Origin: Candidatus Sacchlamyda saccharinae
Lineage (GTDB): Bacteria; Chlamydiota; Chlamydiia; Chlamydiales; Rhabdochlamydiaceae
Assembly: GCA_030408505.1 (NCBI GenBank)
Contig: JAUHQI010000003.1
Location: 38,402 to 102,401, forward strand
Reading direction: 5' to 3'
DNA length: 64,000 nucleotides
Below are positions 18,352 to 26,590 of the stretch, piece by piece; the stretch's first letter is position 1, and each line of letters starts with the position of its first letter. A model generated the notes under the pieces. The model saw only the letters and a list, made by a program, of their open reading frames with translations, was not told the DNA's origin and made no database searches. A program made the translations under genes and the position numbers.

Positions 18352-18358
18352 TAATGAA

Positions 18359-19816
18359 ATGAGTAGGGTTTCAACAGGGGTAGAACCTCTTCCAGTTTTT
18401 GTTTCACAGCCGCCGCCTGATCCGATTGAGAATAAGGTCAAGCGCGTTGCCTTCGTGTTTTTTGCTGGTCTATTATTTCTCGCTTTCTCCCCGATCACTC
18501 TTCCCCTTGCTCTCGGTGCTGGAGGGTATCGCCTCTACAGTCACATTAAATTCCGCCCGGCTATCGAAGAATTTGCGCAAAATCGCTATAAAGCTGTATG
18601 CAAGGCTCTAAATGATGAAAAATTATTAGACAAAATTTATACACTTACAGAAATTTCCGAGATCCAAGAACTTTTAAAAATTAAGCCCTCGAATAATATG
18701 CATGATCATATGCAAAAGGTGCGGGAAAAAATTGATGCAGCTTTAGGCGAAAATCCCACTGGTGAGAATGCAACATTTTTACGAGTCGCTGCCCACGCGC
18801 TCACCATTCATGCTGATGGAATGGAAGTATTTCAAAAGTGGGGAGAGAGGGCAATATGTAAAGGTTCATTATCCCTCCCATACGAAAGATTAGCGAAAGC
18901 TTTAGATTACGCCGTTGATGAATGCACAACTTTCCAAAAAGAGAACCTATGGGGTAATGTGTTATGGGCTTTCGCTCATCCTCAAAGAGCCGCATCTTCC
19001 TTTTTTGAACATATAGGATGGTCACATCCCTTGGCTTTTAATTCTTACCAGCATGGAAATGCCAATATTCGTATTGGGGCTTTTGAGGTAAATGGCCGAA
19101 AGATCCATTTTGTGTTGGGTCCTACTGCCACATGTGACAGACTTTTTACGGCTCATTTGCAGCATTTAAGGGAAACGAAAAAAGGGGTTCATGCTCAACA
19201 TAGCGTTGAATCGCCTTGGCAAAATAATGAAGAGGTTCGACGCCAAAACCAGTTAAGAATCGCTGAGAATTACAATGATGTATCGATTTTTACTCTCGGT
19301 CATATCGAAGATAACGGGCTTGTCCCTCATATAGATGAGCATGGTATCCTTCTCCCTGAAAATTTTACTCAGAATGAAGAAATCAACGCTTTAGCTGCAA
19401 AGATGTTTGGAGATGATTCTGGACTTAGCAATAAAGCGCACCGTCTTGGTCTTCAAACTCTTATCGCCGTTCAGGGAATTTTCAATATGCCTGAAGGGGA
19501 ACATTCTATGGGGCAAGCTTGTAAACAAGATATCGATCGAGGTGTGCTTGTTAATATTCTTACTATACTCTTTATGGATCAGCTAGCTGGAAAACCAATT
19601 ACTGACGAGCGGATTGCGCAGATGGCGGGGATTGTAATTCTTCGTGCTGCAATGGTGGATGATCGGCGCATTTTAGAGAAACGGTATGAAGCACTTAGTG
19701 AGCTTCTCCACTATATTGCTAAAAAACCAGAAGTTTTTGATCCGATGAAAAGACATTTTTTGGGAAGTGCCTGGTACAAGCCTTTTGTATCAAAAACACA
19801 AGGGTTTGGAGCGTAG
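18359..19816 (+). CDS. Hypothetical membrane-associated protein, 485 residues
   Basis: The ATG at 18359 is chosen because the reading frame upstream overlaps the promoter. Residues about 26-65 form a hydrophobic hairpin (VAFVFFAGLLFLAFSP, then LPLALGAGGYRLY), followed by a large, mainly hydrophilic domain with no recognised signature. Such a two-lobed hydrophobic segment near the N-terminus is common in chlamydia-specific membrane and inclusion proteins. It ends 10 bp inside the decayed tRNA copy, so its C-terminus (GFGA) is encoded by the repeat boundary. No function assigned. Confidence 0.6.
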   Translation: MSRVSTGVEPLPVFVSQPPPDPIENKVKRVAFVFFAGLLFLAFSPITLPLALGAGGYRLYSHIKFRPAIEEFAQNRYKAVCKALNDEKLLDKIYTLTEISEIQELLKIKPSNNMHDHMQKVREKIDAALGENPTGENATFLRVAAHALTIHADGMEVFQKWGERAICKGSLSLPYERLAKALDYAVDECTTFQKENLWGNVLWAFAHPQRAASSFFEHIGWSHPLAFNSYQHGNANIRIGAFEVNGRKIHFVLGPTATCDRLFTAHLQHLRETKKGVHAQHSVESPWQNNEEVRRQNQLRIAENYNDVSIFTLGHIEDNGLVPHIDEHGILLPENFTQNEEINALAAKMFGDDSGLSNKAHRLGLQTLIAVQGIFNMPEGEHSMGQACKQDIDRGVLVNILTILFMDQLAGKPITDERIAQMAGIVILRAAMVDDRRILEKRYEALSELLHYIAKKPEVFDPMKRHFLGSAWYKPFVSKTQGFGA

Positions 19817-19872
19817 CGGGGTCGAACTGCTGACCTCTACAATGCCATTGTAGCGCTCTATCAACTGCGCTT
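19807..19872 (-). pseudogene. Truncated tRNA-Ala copy
   Basis: It matches the intact tRNA-Ala at 20722-20794 almost base for base from the 3' acceptor strand through the anticodon arm into the D arm, then diverges. The 5' acceptor strand is missing and one T-arm base is changed (CTG for CCG context), so it cannot fold as a tRNA. It is in the same orientation as the intact gene. Confidence 0.85.
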
Positions 19873-19886
19873 ACTTCTTTCTCTAA

Positions 19887-20040
19887 GGAAAGACGACTAT
19901 TGCTCAAAAAAATACACGAGGCTTTTCCCAATGACAGCGTTTTGATTTGCCAAGATTATTGCTACAAAGATATTTCAGATCTTGCTCTAGAAGAACCGAC
20001 TCAAGCAAATTTGATCATTCTGATTCTATTGATCTTCTAT
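19887..20040 (+). pseudogene. Decayed fragment of the uridine kinase gene (udk)
   Basis: It encodes KTTIAQKIHEAFPNDSVLI, then CQDYCYKDISDL, matching residues about 30-60 of the intact Udk at 20876-21616, then loses the frame. The P-loop start and everything after the lid are missing. Together with the tRNA copy just before it, this is a shrunken duplicate of the tRNA-Ala/udk neighbourhood. Confidence 0.85.
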
Positions 20041-20066
20041 TTTTTGGAGAGAGAGATAAGATGGGT

Positions 20067-20699
20067 TCAGAGCCCTCCAAAGTTTGGCACCATTGGAAAA
20101 GACATAGGAACAATACGCGCAACTATACGGCCAAAGGTAAGCTCTAAAACACTTGGCCCGGTCCGGTAAAAGATATTCTTGTCGAGGGATGACACTTTTA
20201 TAGGTATTGCTTTTGGTGAGGGTGGAGCTGAAGGTGTCAGCGCAGCTGATGTATTTGAAATAGCAGGAATAGCTTTAGCTATACTAAAATGATATGCGGC
20301 AAGTGCTGCGAGGGTGATTGCAGCTATAGCGCCTCCGAGCAGTATTTCTTTTGTATATCTTCGTGTTCCTTTTTCTTTTGGTTCAGTTTTTTTCTGGGTA
20401 GACGGCTTTTCTCCCCAGAGGGCACTGTCAAATATATCAGTCAAGACGCGAGATGTTACTTGCATATCAGCTGCAAATTTCTCGTGCTGTTTTGATCCAA
20501 AAGGGCTAAGTGGCAGCGTTGCTATAGATAAAAAGGCATAGCAGGCTGTTTGTAGAGCAGCTAAGGCTACAGCTGCTGTGTTATAGGCTGTCTTTGAAAG
20601 AAAAGTAGACGCAATTTTTGCAAATTGATCATCGTCGGGATACTGAAATCCTCGTGCTTGTACATACAACCGGTCACAGAGATAAGATGGACTTGCCAT
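20067..20699 (-). CDS. Hypothetical membrane protein, 210 residues
   Basis: The start is supported by AAGGAGG 8 bp upstream. Two hydrophobic segments are visible: residues about 37-62 (YNTAAVALAALQTACYAFLS) and about 118-135 (LLGGAIAAITLAALAAYHF), separated by a charged, Lys/Glu/Thr-rich stretch. There is no signal peptide. It lies 22 bp downstream of tRNA-Ala on the same strand, so it may be transcribed with the tRNA. It sits between the intact and decayed tRNA copies and is therefore probably an inserted gene. No family recognised. Confidence 0.6.
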   Translation of the reverse strand: MASPSYLCDRLYVQARGFQYPDDDQFAKIASTFLSKTAYNTAAVALAALQTACYAFLSIATLPLSPFGSKQHEKFAADMQVTSRVLTDIFDSALWGEKPSTQKKTEPKEKGTRRYTKEILLGGAIAAITLAALAAYHFSIAKAIPAISNTSAALTPSAPPSPKAIPIKVSSLDKNIFYRTGPSVLELTFGRIVARIVPMSFPMVPNFGGL

Positions 20700-20721
20700 T
20701 GCTCCCTCCTTAGAATGGGGT

Positions 20722-20794
20722 TGGAGCGTAGCGGGGTCGAACCGCTGACCTCTACAATGCCATTGTAGCGCTCTACCAACTGAGCTAACGCCCC
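20722..20794 (-). tRNA. tRNA-Ala (anticodon GGC)
   Basis: The minus strand folds into a full cloverleaf: acceptor GGGGCGT/ACGCTCC with one G-T pair, D arm GCTC..GAGC, anticodon stem CTACA/TGTAG around loop ATGGCAT (anticodon GGC, Ala), T arm with GTTCGA, and discriminator A. CCA is not encoded. A truncated copy lies at 19807-19872. Confidence 0.95.
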
Positions 20795-20875
20795 ATTGCG
20801 GGAAAGTTTATCCTATTCTCCTCTTTTCTTCAATTTAGAAAATACCTATTCTATCTCAAACTTTTTGGAGGCACC

Positions 20876-21616
20876 ATGCGCATACTTCTTTTTCTAATGT
20901 GTATTGCTAATTTTGTTTTTGGATCTGAAACGATCATGATTGCAATTTCTGGGGGGTCTGGCTCTGGGAAGACGACCATTGCCCAAAAAATTCATGAAAC
21001 TTTTCCTGACGACAGTGTCTTGATTTGCCAAGACTATTACTACAAAGATATCTCCGATCTTTCTTTGGAAGAACGGGCTCAAGTAAATTTTGATCATCCG
21101 AATTCTATTGAATTTGAATTGATGCTGGAGCAATTGACCGCTTTGAAAATGGGGGAGGCGGTATCTGTTCCTAGATATGATTTTGCAGCTTATGCTCGAA
21201 AGTGTGAAAGGGTCACTGTGGAACCGAAAAAAATTGTTATTTGTGAGGGGATGCTCCTTTTGGCCGTTCCCGAGATTCGAGAACTCTTTGATCTCAAGCT
21301 CTACATTGATACGGATGAAGATATCCGCCTCATTCGGAGAATACTGCGCGATCAAACTGAGCGGGGAAGAACCGTGCCTAGCATCCTAACGCAGTACATG
21401 ACCACGGTGCGGCCGATGCATCACGAATATGTTGAACCTAGTAAACGCTTTGCAGATCTCATCATTCCTGAAGGAGGTCAAAATGAGCCTGCACTTGATG
21501 TCATCATACAAAAACTCAAAGCTGATATGTACGGAAATGCCTTTTGTGAATTTATACCCAAACCAATACACTTAAGCCATGAGTCTATTAGAGCAAGTAC
21601 AAGAGAAGCCAGCTGA
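20876..21616 (+). CDS. udk: Uridine kinase with an N-terminal signal peptide
   Basis: 246 residues. P-loop SGGSGSGKTT at about 25-34, CQDYYYKD, the base-binding FDHP.S, and RILRDQTERGR with a lid Arg pair mark a uridine/cytidine kinase (UMP/CMP from uridine/cytidine with NTP). Ahead of the fold lies MRILLFLMCIANFVFGSE, a short basic n-region, hydrophobic core and small residues before position 17, which looks like a Sec signal peptide. The ATG at 20876 has GGAGG at ideal spacing, whereas the alternative ATG at 20936 has none, so the extension is probably translated. The C-terminus is about 20 residues longer than usual and overlaps the next gene by 38 bp. Confidence 0.85.
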   Translation: MRILLFLMCIANFVFGSETIMIAISGGSGSGKTTIAQKIHETFPDDSVLICQDYYYKDISDLSLEERAQVNFDHPNSIEFELMLEQLTALKMGEAVSVPRYDFAAYARKCERVTVEPKKIVICEGMLLLAVPEIRELFDLKLYIDTDEDIRLIRRILRDQTERGRTVPSILTQYMTTVRPMHHEYVEPSKRFADLIIPEGGQNEPALDVIIQKLKADMYGNAFCEFIPKPIHLSHESIRASTREAS

Positions 21617-22748
21617 TCCTATTTTTGGGGTTGTAAAGGAGTATAAAGCCAGTACCCATCCCGACAAGTGCACGCTGCTTATTGGGTATTACCGTGATAA
21701 AAACTTGCAGACCCCTCTTCTAAAGTCGGTGGCTGAAATGGAGCGGAGGCTTTTGGAGAAGCCCTACCCTCGGGAGTATTTGCCAATCGATGGGGATGCA
21801 GAATTCTTGGAGCTTACAGAGAAGCTTGTTTTTGGCAAAAATGATGAGAGGATTTGTAAGATACAAACAGTTGGGGGGACGGGCGCTCTTTTCCTAAGCG
21901 GCCTTCTTGCAAAAAACTGGACCGATCAAATTGCCATCTCCAATGAAACATGGGCCAATCACTGGAAGATTTTTGGACAAGCGGGTCTAAACACTTCTTC
22001 TTATCCTTATTATGGTTGTAAAGAGCTGGCATTTGAGAAGATGCTCGATGCGCTCTCAAAACTCCCTGAGAAAGCCTGTATTTTGGTGCATACAAATTGC
22101 CACAATCCTACTGGATTTGATTTGTCACACGAGCAGTGGCAGGAATTGCTGGCGGTGGTTGTGAAGAGGGGATTGTTTCCCATTTTAGATATGGCCTACC
22201 AGGGATTTGGAAAGTCTTTGGAAGAAGATGCGTATGGCCCGAGGCTGTTTTTAGAGAAGGGGGTGGAATTTGCTCTGACCTATACATTTGCAAAGAACTT
22301 TTCGTTTTATGGCGAACGTGCTGGTGCCCTTTTTGTAGTGGGAGAGTCGAAAAAAGTGGCTGATACGGTTTTGAGCCAATTGATGAGTTTAGCGCGGGGC
22401 TCTTATTCAAATCCGCCGATGCACCCTGCCTATGTGGTTAAGGGTGTTTTGCAAGATGAGAAGCTCCATAAAAACTGGCTTGAAGAGCTGGGTCAGATGC
22501 GGGCTAGGATGCAGAAGATGCGCGAGGCTTTTGTCGAAAAGATGCAAGAAAAGAATCCGAAAGGGAATTGGGGGGCGCTTCTTGGTAGCCAGGGGCTGTT
22601 TTGCATGACGGGGCTTTCAAAAGAAGCTGTGATGCAATTGCGCAAAGAAAAGGGGATTTTCATCGGTGGTGAGGGGCGAATCAATTTAACGGGGATCAAT
22701 CAAATGAATATCGATAGCATCACAGACTCAATAGCAAAGGCTCAATGA
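21579..22748 (+). CDS. tyrB: Class I aminotransferase (aspartate/aromatic amino acid, AspC/TyrB type)
   Basis: 389 residues. Fold-type I PLP enzyme: VGGTGALFLSGLL, NPTGFDLS, ILDMAYQGFG, and the PLP lysine in TFAKNFSFYGERAGAL, followed by the conserved Arg of the substrate carboxylate site near the C-terminus (GRINLTGIN). The NFSFYGER context is that of the AspC/TyrB subgroup. It overlaps udk upstream and mreC downstream (ATGA), so the three form an operon; aminotransferase followed by mreC is a chlamydial order. Confidence 0.88.
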   Translation: MSLLEQVQEKPADPIFGVVKEYKASTHPDKCTLLIGYYRDKNLQTPLLKSVAEMERRLLEKPYPREYLPIDGDAEFLELTEKLVFGKNDERICKIQTVGGTGALFLSGLLAKNWTDQIAISNETWANHWKIFGQAGLNTSSYPYYGCKELAFEKMLDALSKLPEKACILVHTNCHNPTGFDLSHEQWQELLAVVVKRGLFPILDMAYQGFGKSLEEDAYGPRLFLEKGVEFALTYTFAKNFSFYGERAGALFVVGESKKVADTVLSQLMSLARGSYSNPPMHPAYVVKGVLQDEKLHKNWLEELGQMRARMQKMREAFVEKMQEKNPKGNWGALLGSQGLFCMTGLSKEAVMQLRKEKGIFIGGEGRINLTGINQMNIDSITDSIAKAQ

Positions 22749-23767
22749 TAAAGCACTGGATTTTTCTTATCCTTTTTGTGGTGACACTTTTGGTGCTTCC
22801 AAAGGGAGGGGCTGAGGCTCTTCGCAAAGTGGCGCTAAATGGCATTTCTCATAAGGAGGCAATTGCTTACAGCCCAAATTCTCTTGAGCTCGAAAATCAA
22901 TTTTTACGCAGTGAAATTCAAAGGCTTCAAAATGTGGCCGCTATGTCTAATGAATTGCAGATGCAGGTGCGCCGTCTTTTGGGGCTTGAAGAGCGGGCCA
23001 ATGACGCGTTCTTTGAAAGGAGAGAGAGGTATCTTACGCAAATACTTTCTCGTCGGCTTGTTGCCGTGCCAGCGCAGGTGATTTTCCGTGAGCCGATCAG
23101 TTGGAGCAGCAGTTTATGGGTCGGGGTTGGGGAGCGGGATAATCAAGCTCTAGGGAAAAGGGTCATCGAAAAGAATAGCCCAGTCGTTTTGGGGAAAATC
23201 GTTGTGGGTGTTGTAGAAGAGGTGGAAGAGACTCGATCTCGTGTGAGGCTCATCACTGATGACCGGCTAGCGCTTTCTGTCCGTGCTGCAAGAGGGGGGG
23301 AGCAAAGCCACGCTCTTGCGATTAAGATCGATGAGCTCGCTTACCTGCTCTCTCTGCAAGAAGAACTAGCAGGGGCAAGTGAGATGGAGAATCTCTTGCA
23401 AACCTACTTAGGGACGCTGGATGTAGAGGCAAGCGATTTTTATCTGGCAAAAGGAGAAATTAGAGGCTCTAATCGCTCACTTTGGCACGGTAGACGGGAG
23501 AATCTCAAAGGGATGGGTTTTCATTATCATTGTAGTGATCAAGAGGGCGAGGCAAAAGATTTAAGGGGCAACAATCTTTTGCAAGTGGGCGACCTTCTTG
23601 TGACAACAGGAATGGACGGAATTTTTCCGCCCGATCTGCATGTGGGACTTGTGACAAAAGTAGATCCACTGCGCGAGGGAGCTACCTCTTACACGATGGA
23701 AGCAAAGTCTCTTGTTTCAGACCTTAGCAATTTAGAAGAAGTGCTTATTCTGCCAAGAAATTTTTGA
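22745..23767 (+). CDS. mreC: Cell shape protein MreC-like
   Basis: 340 residues. N-terminal membrane anchor (HWIFLILFVVTLLVLP), a coiled coil (about 45-85; LELENQFLRSEIQRLQN), then the MreC beta-barrel domains: EPISWSSSLWVGVG, IVVGVVEEVEETRSRVRLITD, VTTGMDGIFPPDLHVGLV. MreC links the periplasmic cell-wall machinery to MreB, which in chlamydiae drives division. It overlaps the aminotransferase by 4 bp. There is an unusually long middle insertion (about 205-255) compared with typical MreC. Confidence 0.85.
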   Translation: MIKHWIFLILFVVTLLVLPKGGAEALRKVALNGISHKEAIAYSPNSLELENQFLRSEIQRLQNVAAMSNELQMQVRRLLGLEERANDAFFERRERYLTQILSRRLVAVPAQVIFREPISWSSSLWVGVGERDNQALGKRVIEKNSPVVLGKIVVGVVEEVEETRSRVRLITDDRLALSVRAARGGEQSHALAIKIDELAYLLSLQEELAGASEMENLLQTYLGTLDVEASDFYLAKGEIRGSNRSLWHGRRENLKGMGFHYHCSDQEGEAKDLRGNNLLQVGDLLVTTGMDGIFPPDLHVGLVTKVDPLREGATSYTMEAKSLVSDLSNLEEVLILPRNF

Positions 23768-23792
23768 CAAAATTTTTGCTCACAATCTATAC
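23764..23792 (+). promoter_or_regulatory. Promoter for the small secreted protein at 23833
   Basis: TTGACA (23764-23769), 17-bp spacer, CTATAC (23787-23792). The -35 overlaps the mreC stop codon. Confidence 0.65.
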
Positions 23793-23832
23793 TGGTGCCG
23801 TTTACAACTCTTACCATTTATAGGAGAGCACA

Positions 23833-23991
23833 ATGAAAAAGTATTTTGGATGGCTATTTGCCCTCGTTGCATCAATGACAATGGTTTCTGCCTACGCTGA
23901 AGAAGTATCAGAAGTAGAAGATCAAGACTCTGCTGTGGAAGAGCCTCTAGCAGTTGTACTAGATGACGAAGCGGATGACGCTGACGAGTAA
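23833..23991 (+). CDS. Small acidic secreted protein, 52 residues
   Basis: It has its own promoter, AGGAG ribosome-binding site and terminator. Residues 1-22 form a signal peptide (MKKYFGWLFALVASMTMV, then SAYA with cleavage likely after AYA). The ~30-residue mature part is almost entirely Glu, Asp, Val, Ala and Ser, so it is strongly acidic and likely unstructured. It could bind cations or act as a chaperone-like peptide in the periplasm; this is inference. It overlaps the 3' end of the opposing gene by 70 bp. Confidence 0.75.
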   Translation: MKKYFGWLFALVASMTMVSAYAEEVSEVEDQDSAVEEPLAVVLDDEADDADE

Positions 23992-24890
23992 TTGACTCCG
24001 TGGCTCTGCAATCGCAGGGCCACGACTTTTGCAAAAGCATTTTGGTATGTGCTTCTTCTGACCTCAGATAATTTTTTTTGGTCGCCTCTAATATCGCCTG
24101 TGTAGAGTTCTCCACATTTTTGTAATCTTCCCCCACTTTTTAAGAAAAACATCGGCCTGTCATATACTAAAAAGTCGTAGCCCACCGACGAAAAATCTCC
24201 CAAATAGATGTCTGTTTTCTCTAGCAATGGGTAGACCGGTGGAAATTCGAGAATGAAAGTGGCTTTGGTTTCGTATTTTCCTAGGATCTGATGGAAACTT
24301 GCCGGGTCGTTTTCTTCGAGAAGAGGGTGAAGTTTGATGAGCAAGTGATACGAGTCCTTCAGCTCTTCAATGATCCTACTAGTGCTTTCAAAAAACGAAG
24401 TGGGAGTTGCCGTCGTCTCCCAAGTCGGGGCGTAGAGGACGGTCTTCTTATCTGTTTTGAAAAAGCCTTCTGCCAATGCATCTAAATGCTCTTTATGTTT
24501 TTGGTAGAACCAGTGGCGAACGTTGCCCATTTCTTCATAGCGAAGGTCGATATCTTGAGCAACGGGTTTATTAAGAAGCTCTTCTTTGTCTGAATAACCG
24601 TGGGGGCTGAATACAAAGCGGATCTCTTTGTTGTAGAGCATCTGCATGAGAGGTTTTAGCTCGAGAGCCCAAAACTTTCCGCAGGTGAGGATGGTATCGT
24701 AGTGCTTTGCGATATGATCGAGAGAGAGATCACTTAAAGAAATATATTGGATATTGACCATGGGGTAAAACTTTTTTCCCAAAGTTAGATGCTCTTTTTC
24801 TGTCACAATTAAAGGAATTTCCAGTAAGTAACATAGGGGAGCCAAGTGGTCTAGGTGGGTCGAGGGACCCGTACTTATTGCCACAAACAT
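23922..24890 (-). CDS. CDP-glycerol glycerophosphotransferase-family protein (TagB/TagF-like)
   Basis: 322 residues. FSPHGYSDKEE near residue 95, VLYAPTWE near 150, LLIKLHPLLEEN near 185, and GDFSSVGYDFLVYDRPMFFL near 235 are the signature segments of the CDP-glycerol:poly(glycerophosphate) transferase family (GT-B-like). Members polymerise or transfer glycerol-phosphate-type units onto cell-envelope carriers. A paralogue lies at 27133-28080. The last ~35 residues are a Ser-rich tail read through the opposite terminator and the small gene at 23833, and have no counterpart in the paralogue, so the reading frame probably ran past its original stop after a mutation. Confidence 0.75.
   Translation of the reverse strand: MFVAISTGPSTHLDHLAPLCYLLEIPLIVTEKEHLTLGKKFYPMVNIQYISLSDLSLDHIAKHYDTILTCGKFWALELKPLMQMLYNKEIRFVFSPHGYSDKEELLNKPVAQDIDLRYEEMGNVRHWFYQKHKEHLDALAEGFFKTDKKTVLYAPTWETTATPTSFFESTSRIIEELKDSYHLLIKLHPLLEENDPASFHQILGKYETKATFILEFPPVYPLLEKTDIYLGDFSSVGYDFLVYDRPMFFLKSGGRLQKCGELYTGDIRGDQKKLSEVRRSTYQNAFAKVVALRLQSHGVNYSSASSASSSSTTARGSSTAES
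24000..24030 (+). terminator. Terminator of the small secreted protein
   Basis: A 10-bp stem GTGGCTCTGC/GCAGGGCCAC with loop AATC, followed by GACTTTT. It lies inside the 3' part of the opposing minus-strand reading frame. Confidence 0.7.
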
Positions 24891-24913
24891 AGACCCCTAG
24901 TATAATGCTTCCC

Positions 24914-26170
24914 ATGAATATTTCCCTAGTTGATCATCATAGAAGCTACCAATTAATAGGCAGTGACCTACTCATGTCATTTGCGACAGGGCTCTCAGGC
25001 GCTCCCTATGCCCTTAGGCACCACCAGCTTGCACAAGTTGAAGGCGCCTCCAGGTGGACGCACCGCATTATCTGCCTGGCCGAGTTTATTCCCGTCATGG
25101 GAGCTGCTGTGGCTCTAGTAGAAAGGATTTTCTATACCGTCTTTTCCTCCGGCTACTCGGATGTTCCTTGGAGAAATAAGCCCCTAAACTCTCTGGAAGC
25201 AATGCAAGTAATGCAAGGCAGAGCCTTAGCAGCTGCCAAGCAACACCACCCAGATGCAAAGACTTACGCATCGAGCGACACCGTTGCAAAACAACTAAAA
25301 GACCTTGCCCCTGATGGGGCTCCGCCTATTAAATGCAGCCACCATTTTGCAGACAACATTGGCCCGCGCGAGCAAATGGAAGATGCCCACTTCTACCAGG
25401 ATCTGGGAAAAGGGGTGCTAGCAGGCGTTTTCGATGGACACGGCGGTAAAGAAGTGTCTGAGTTTGCAAGTATAGAATTCCAGAAGAGATTTCCTAAGGC
25501 TCTAGAAGATGCAAAAGGGAATGTACACAACGCCTTTGAAACACTCATTCACCATATCCACCAAGACATTGCCCGCCACTCTTCTTGGAATAAGCAAGGC
25601 TCTACAGCTGTTGTTACCTACATCGATAAAGAAAGCCGCTTGATCTACACAGCCACACTTGGAGATAGTGAAGCCAACATCTACCGAAATAACCTCCTAG
25701 GCTCTGTCACCTCCATCCCACTTTCTTTTGTGCATGATTGGACAACTGATGTTGGCCGTTTAGTCGAGGTCTTTGGCAAAAGTCTGATTTCCAGTATTTG
25801 GATGTATTGTGGAAAAAATCCGAAACATCTTCGATCTAGGCTGTTTAGCGGTGTTAACGTCTCACGAGCCTTTGGTGATGTAGACCAGACAGGTGTTCCA
25901 GCAAAACCACTCGTAACACACGAACCTGTAATCACAGTGAACAAACTCCAATCAAAAGACGTAGTGATCCTCGCCTGCGATGGTCTTAAGGACTACGTCC
26001 CCGAGCAAGAGATTTCAGATACTGTGGGCAAAGTGCAGAGCGTGGCTCAAGGCCTTTTAGGCAGAGATTCTAGAACCCTTGCCAAGCAGCTTGTCGACAA
26101 AGCTCTGCTTAACATGCAAGAGAAGCGTCACGGCGACAACGTCACCGTACTCGCCATCGATGTGGCTTAG
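24914..26170 (+). CDS. PP2C-type Ser/Thr protein phosphatase with N-terminal hydrophobic module
   Basis: About 418 residues from MNISLV (an earlier ATG at 24905 is in frame). The C-terminal ~280 residues hold all PP2C metal motifs: QMEDAHF, GVFDGHGGKEVSEFA, GSTAVVTY, LGDSEANIY, VSRAFGD, ILACDGLKDYV and GDNVTVLAI. This phosphatase removes phosphate from Ser/Thr residues using two Mn/Mg ions. The N-terminal ~130 residues include a hydrophobic stretch (RIICLAEFIPVMGAAVALVERI) of a kind seen at the start of many chlamydia-specific proteins. It may attach the enzyme to a membrane. Confidence 0.88.
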   Translation: MNISLVDHHRSYQLIGSDLLMSFATGLSGAPYALRHHQLAQVEGASRWTHRIICLAEFIPVMGAAVALVERIFYTVFSSGYSDVPWRNKPLNSLEAMQVMQGRALAAAKQHHPDAKTYASSDTVAKQLKDLAPDGAPPIKCSHHFADNIGPREQMEDAHFYQDLGKGVLAGVFDGHGGKEVSEFASIEFQKRFPKALEDAKGNVHNAFETLIHHIHQDIARHSSWNKQGSTAVVTYIDKESRLIYTATLGDSEANIYRNNLLGSVTSIPLSFVHDWTTDVGRLVEVFGKSLISSIWMYCGKNPKHLRSRLFSGVNVSRAFGDVDQTGVPAKPLVTHEPVITVNKLQSKDVVILACDGLKDYVPEQEISDTVGKVQSVAQGLLGRDSRTLAKQLVDKALLNMQEKRHGDNVTVLAIDVA

Positions 26171-26176
26171 TTCTTT

Positions 26177-26247
26177 TATGCCCAAACCAATTCAAAACTT
26201 GAGGAGCCTCCTTGCCCAAATCCAAGTTTTGAATTGGTTTGGGTATA
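26177..26247. repeat. MITE-like palindromic repeat, copy 1
   Basis: A perfect 21-bp inverted repeat: the left arm 26181-26201 begins CCCAAACCAATTC and ends ACTTG, the right arm is 26223-26243. A 21-nt loop contains GAGGAGCCTCC, itself a small palindrome. TAT/ATA flanks the ends. A related, longer copy is at 59411-59520. Too symmetric and too long for a terminator, with no T-tract. Confidence 0.75.
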
Positions 26248-26368
26248 ATTGACAAAGTAATAATCTACTTGCTAGAATTGGAACTCCTCAATCGATGGGT
26301 GATCAATATGATAAAAGGTTGTCTGCAATTCTTTTTTCTGTTTGTAAACGTTTTATTCTTTTCTGAAA

Positions 26369-26590
26369 ATGGATGCAATTGCTTGTTTGGCATCAAACCA
26401 CATTGTAAAAGCTGCTTTAATAGGAGTCATTGAAACTCTTGTTGCACGAGGCGTTAAATGCTGTCAAACAGGAAGTTTTTGGAAGGCGTGCGTAGCTCCG
26501 ATTGCTAGAAAATGGAAAGAATGGAAAGATAACAAAGAAAATCATTTTCCTCCAACGGAAGGAAATTTGTGGAAGTATATAAATGAGTAG
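26369..26590 (+). CDS. Small membrane-associated hypothetical protein, 73 residues
   Basis: It begins at ATG 26369 and its stop overlaps the next start by 8 bp, so it is translationally coupled to the 26583 gene, the main support for it being real. A weakly hydrophobic helix (HIVKAALIGVIETLVARGV) is followed by a Cys- and Lys/Trp-rich segment (KCCQTGSFWKACVAP, RKWKEWKDNK). A different frame just upstream (from 26309) encodes a signal-peptide-like stretch, so a frameshift near 26370 may have split a longer secreted protein. No family recognised. Confidence 0.5.
   Translation: MDAIACLASNHIVKAALIGVIETLVARGVKCCQTGSFWKACVAPIARKWKEWKDNKENHFPPTEGNLWKYINE

Noticed and set aside
19807..19872. A second functional tRNA-Ala
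   Set aside because: The 5' acceptor strand is missing and the T arm is altered.
26239..26433. 64-residue hydrophobic frame before the 26369 gene
   Set aside because: It starts inside the MITE-like repeat and stops without a coupled partner; at most its signal-peptide-like part belongs to a frameshifted upstream piece of the 26369 gene.
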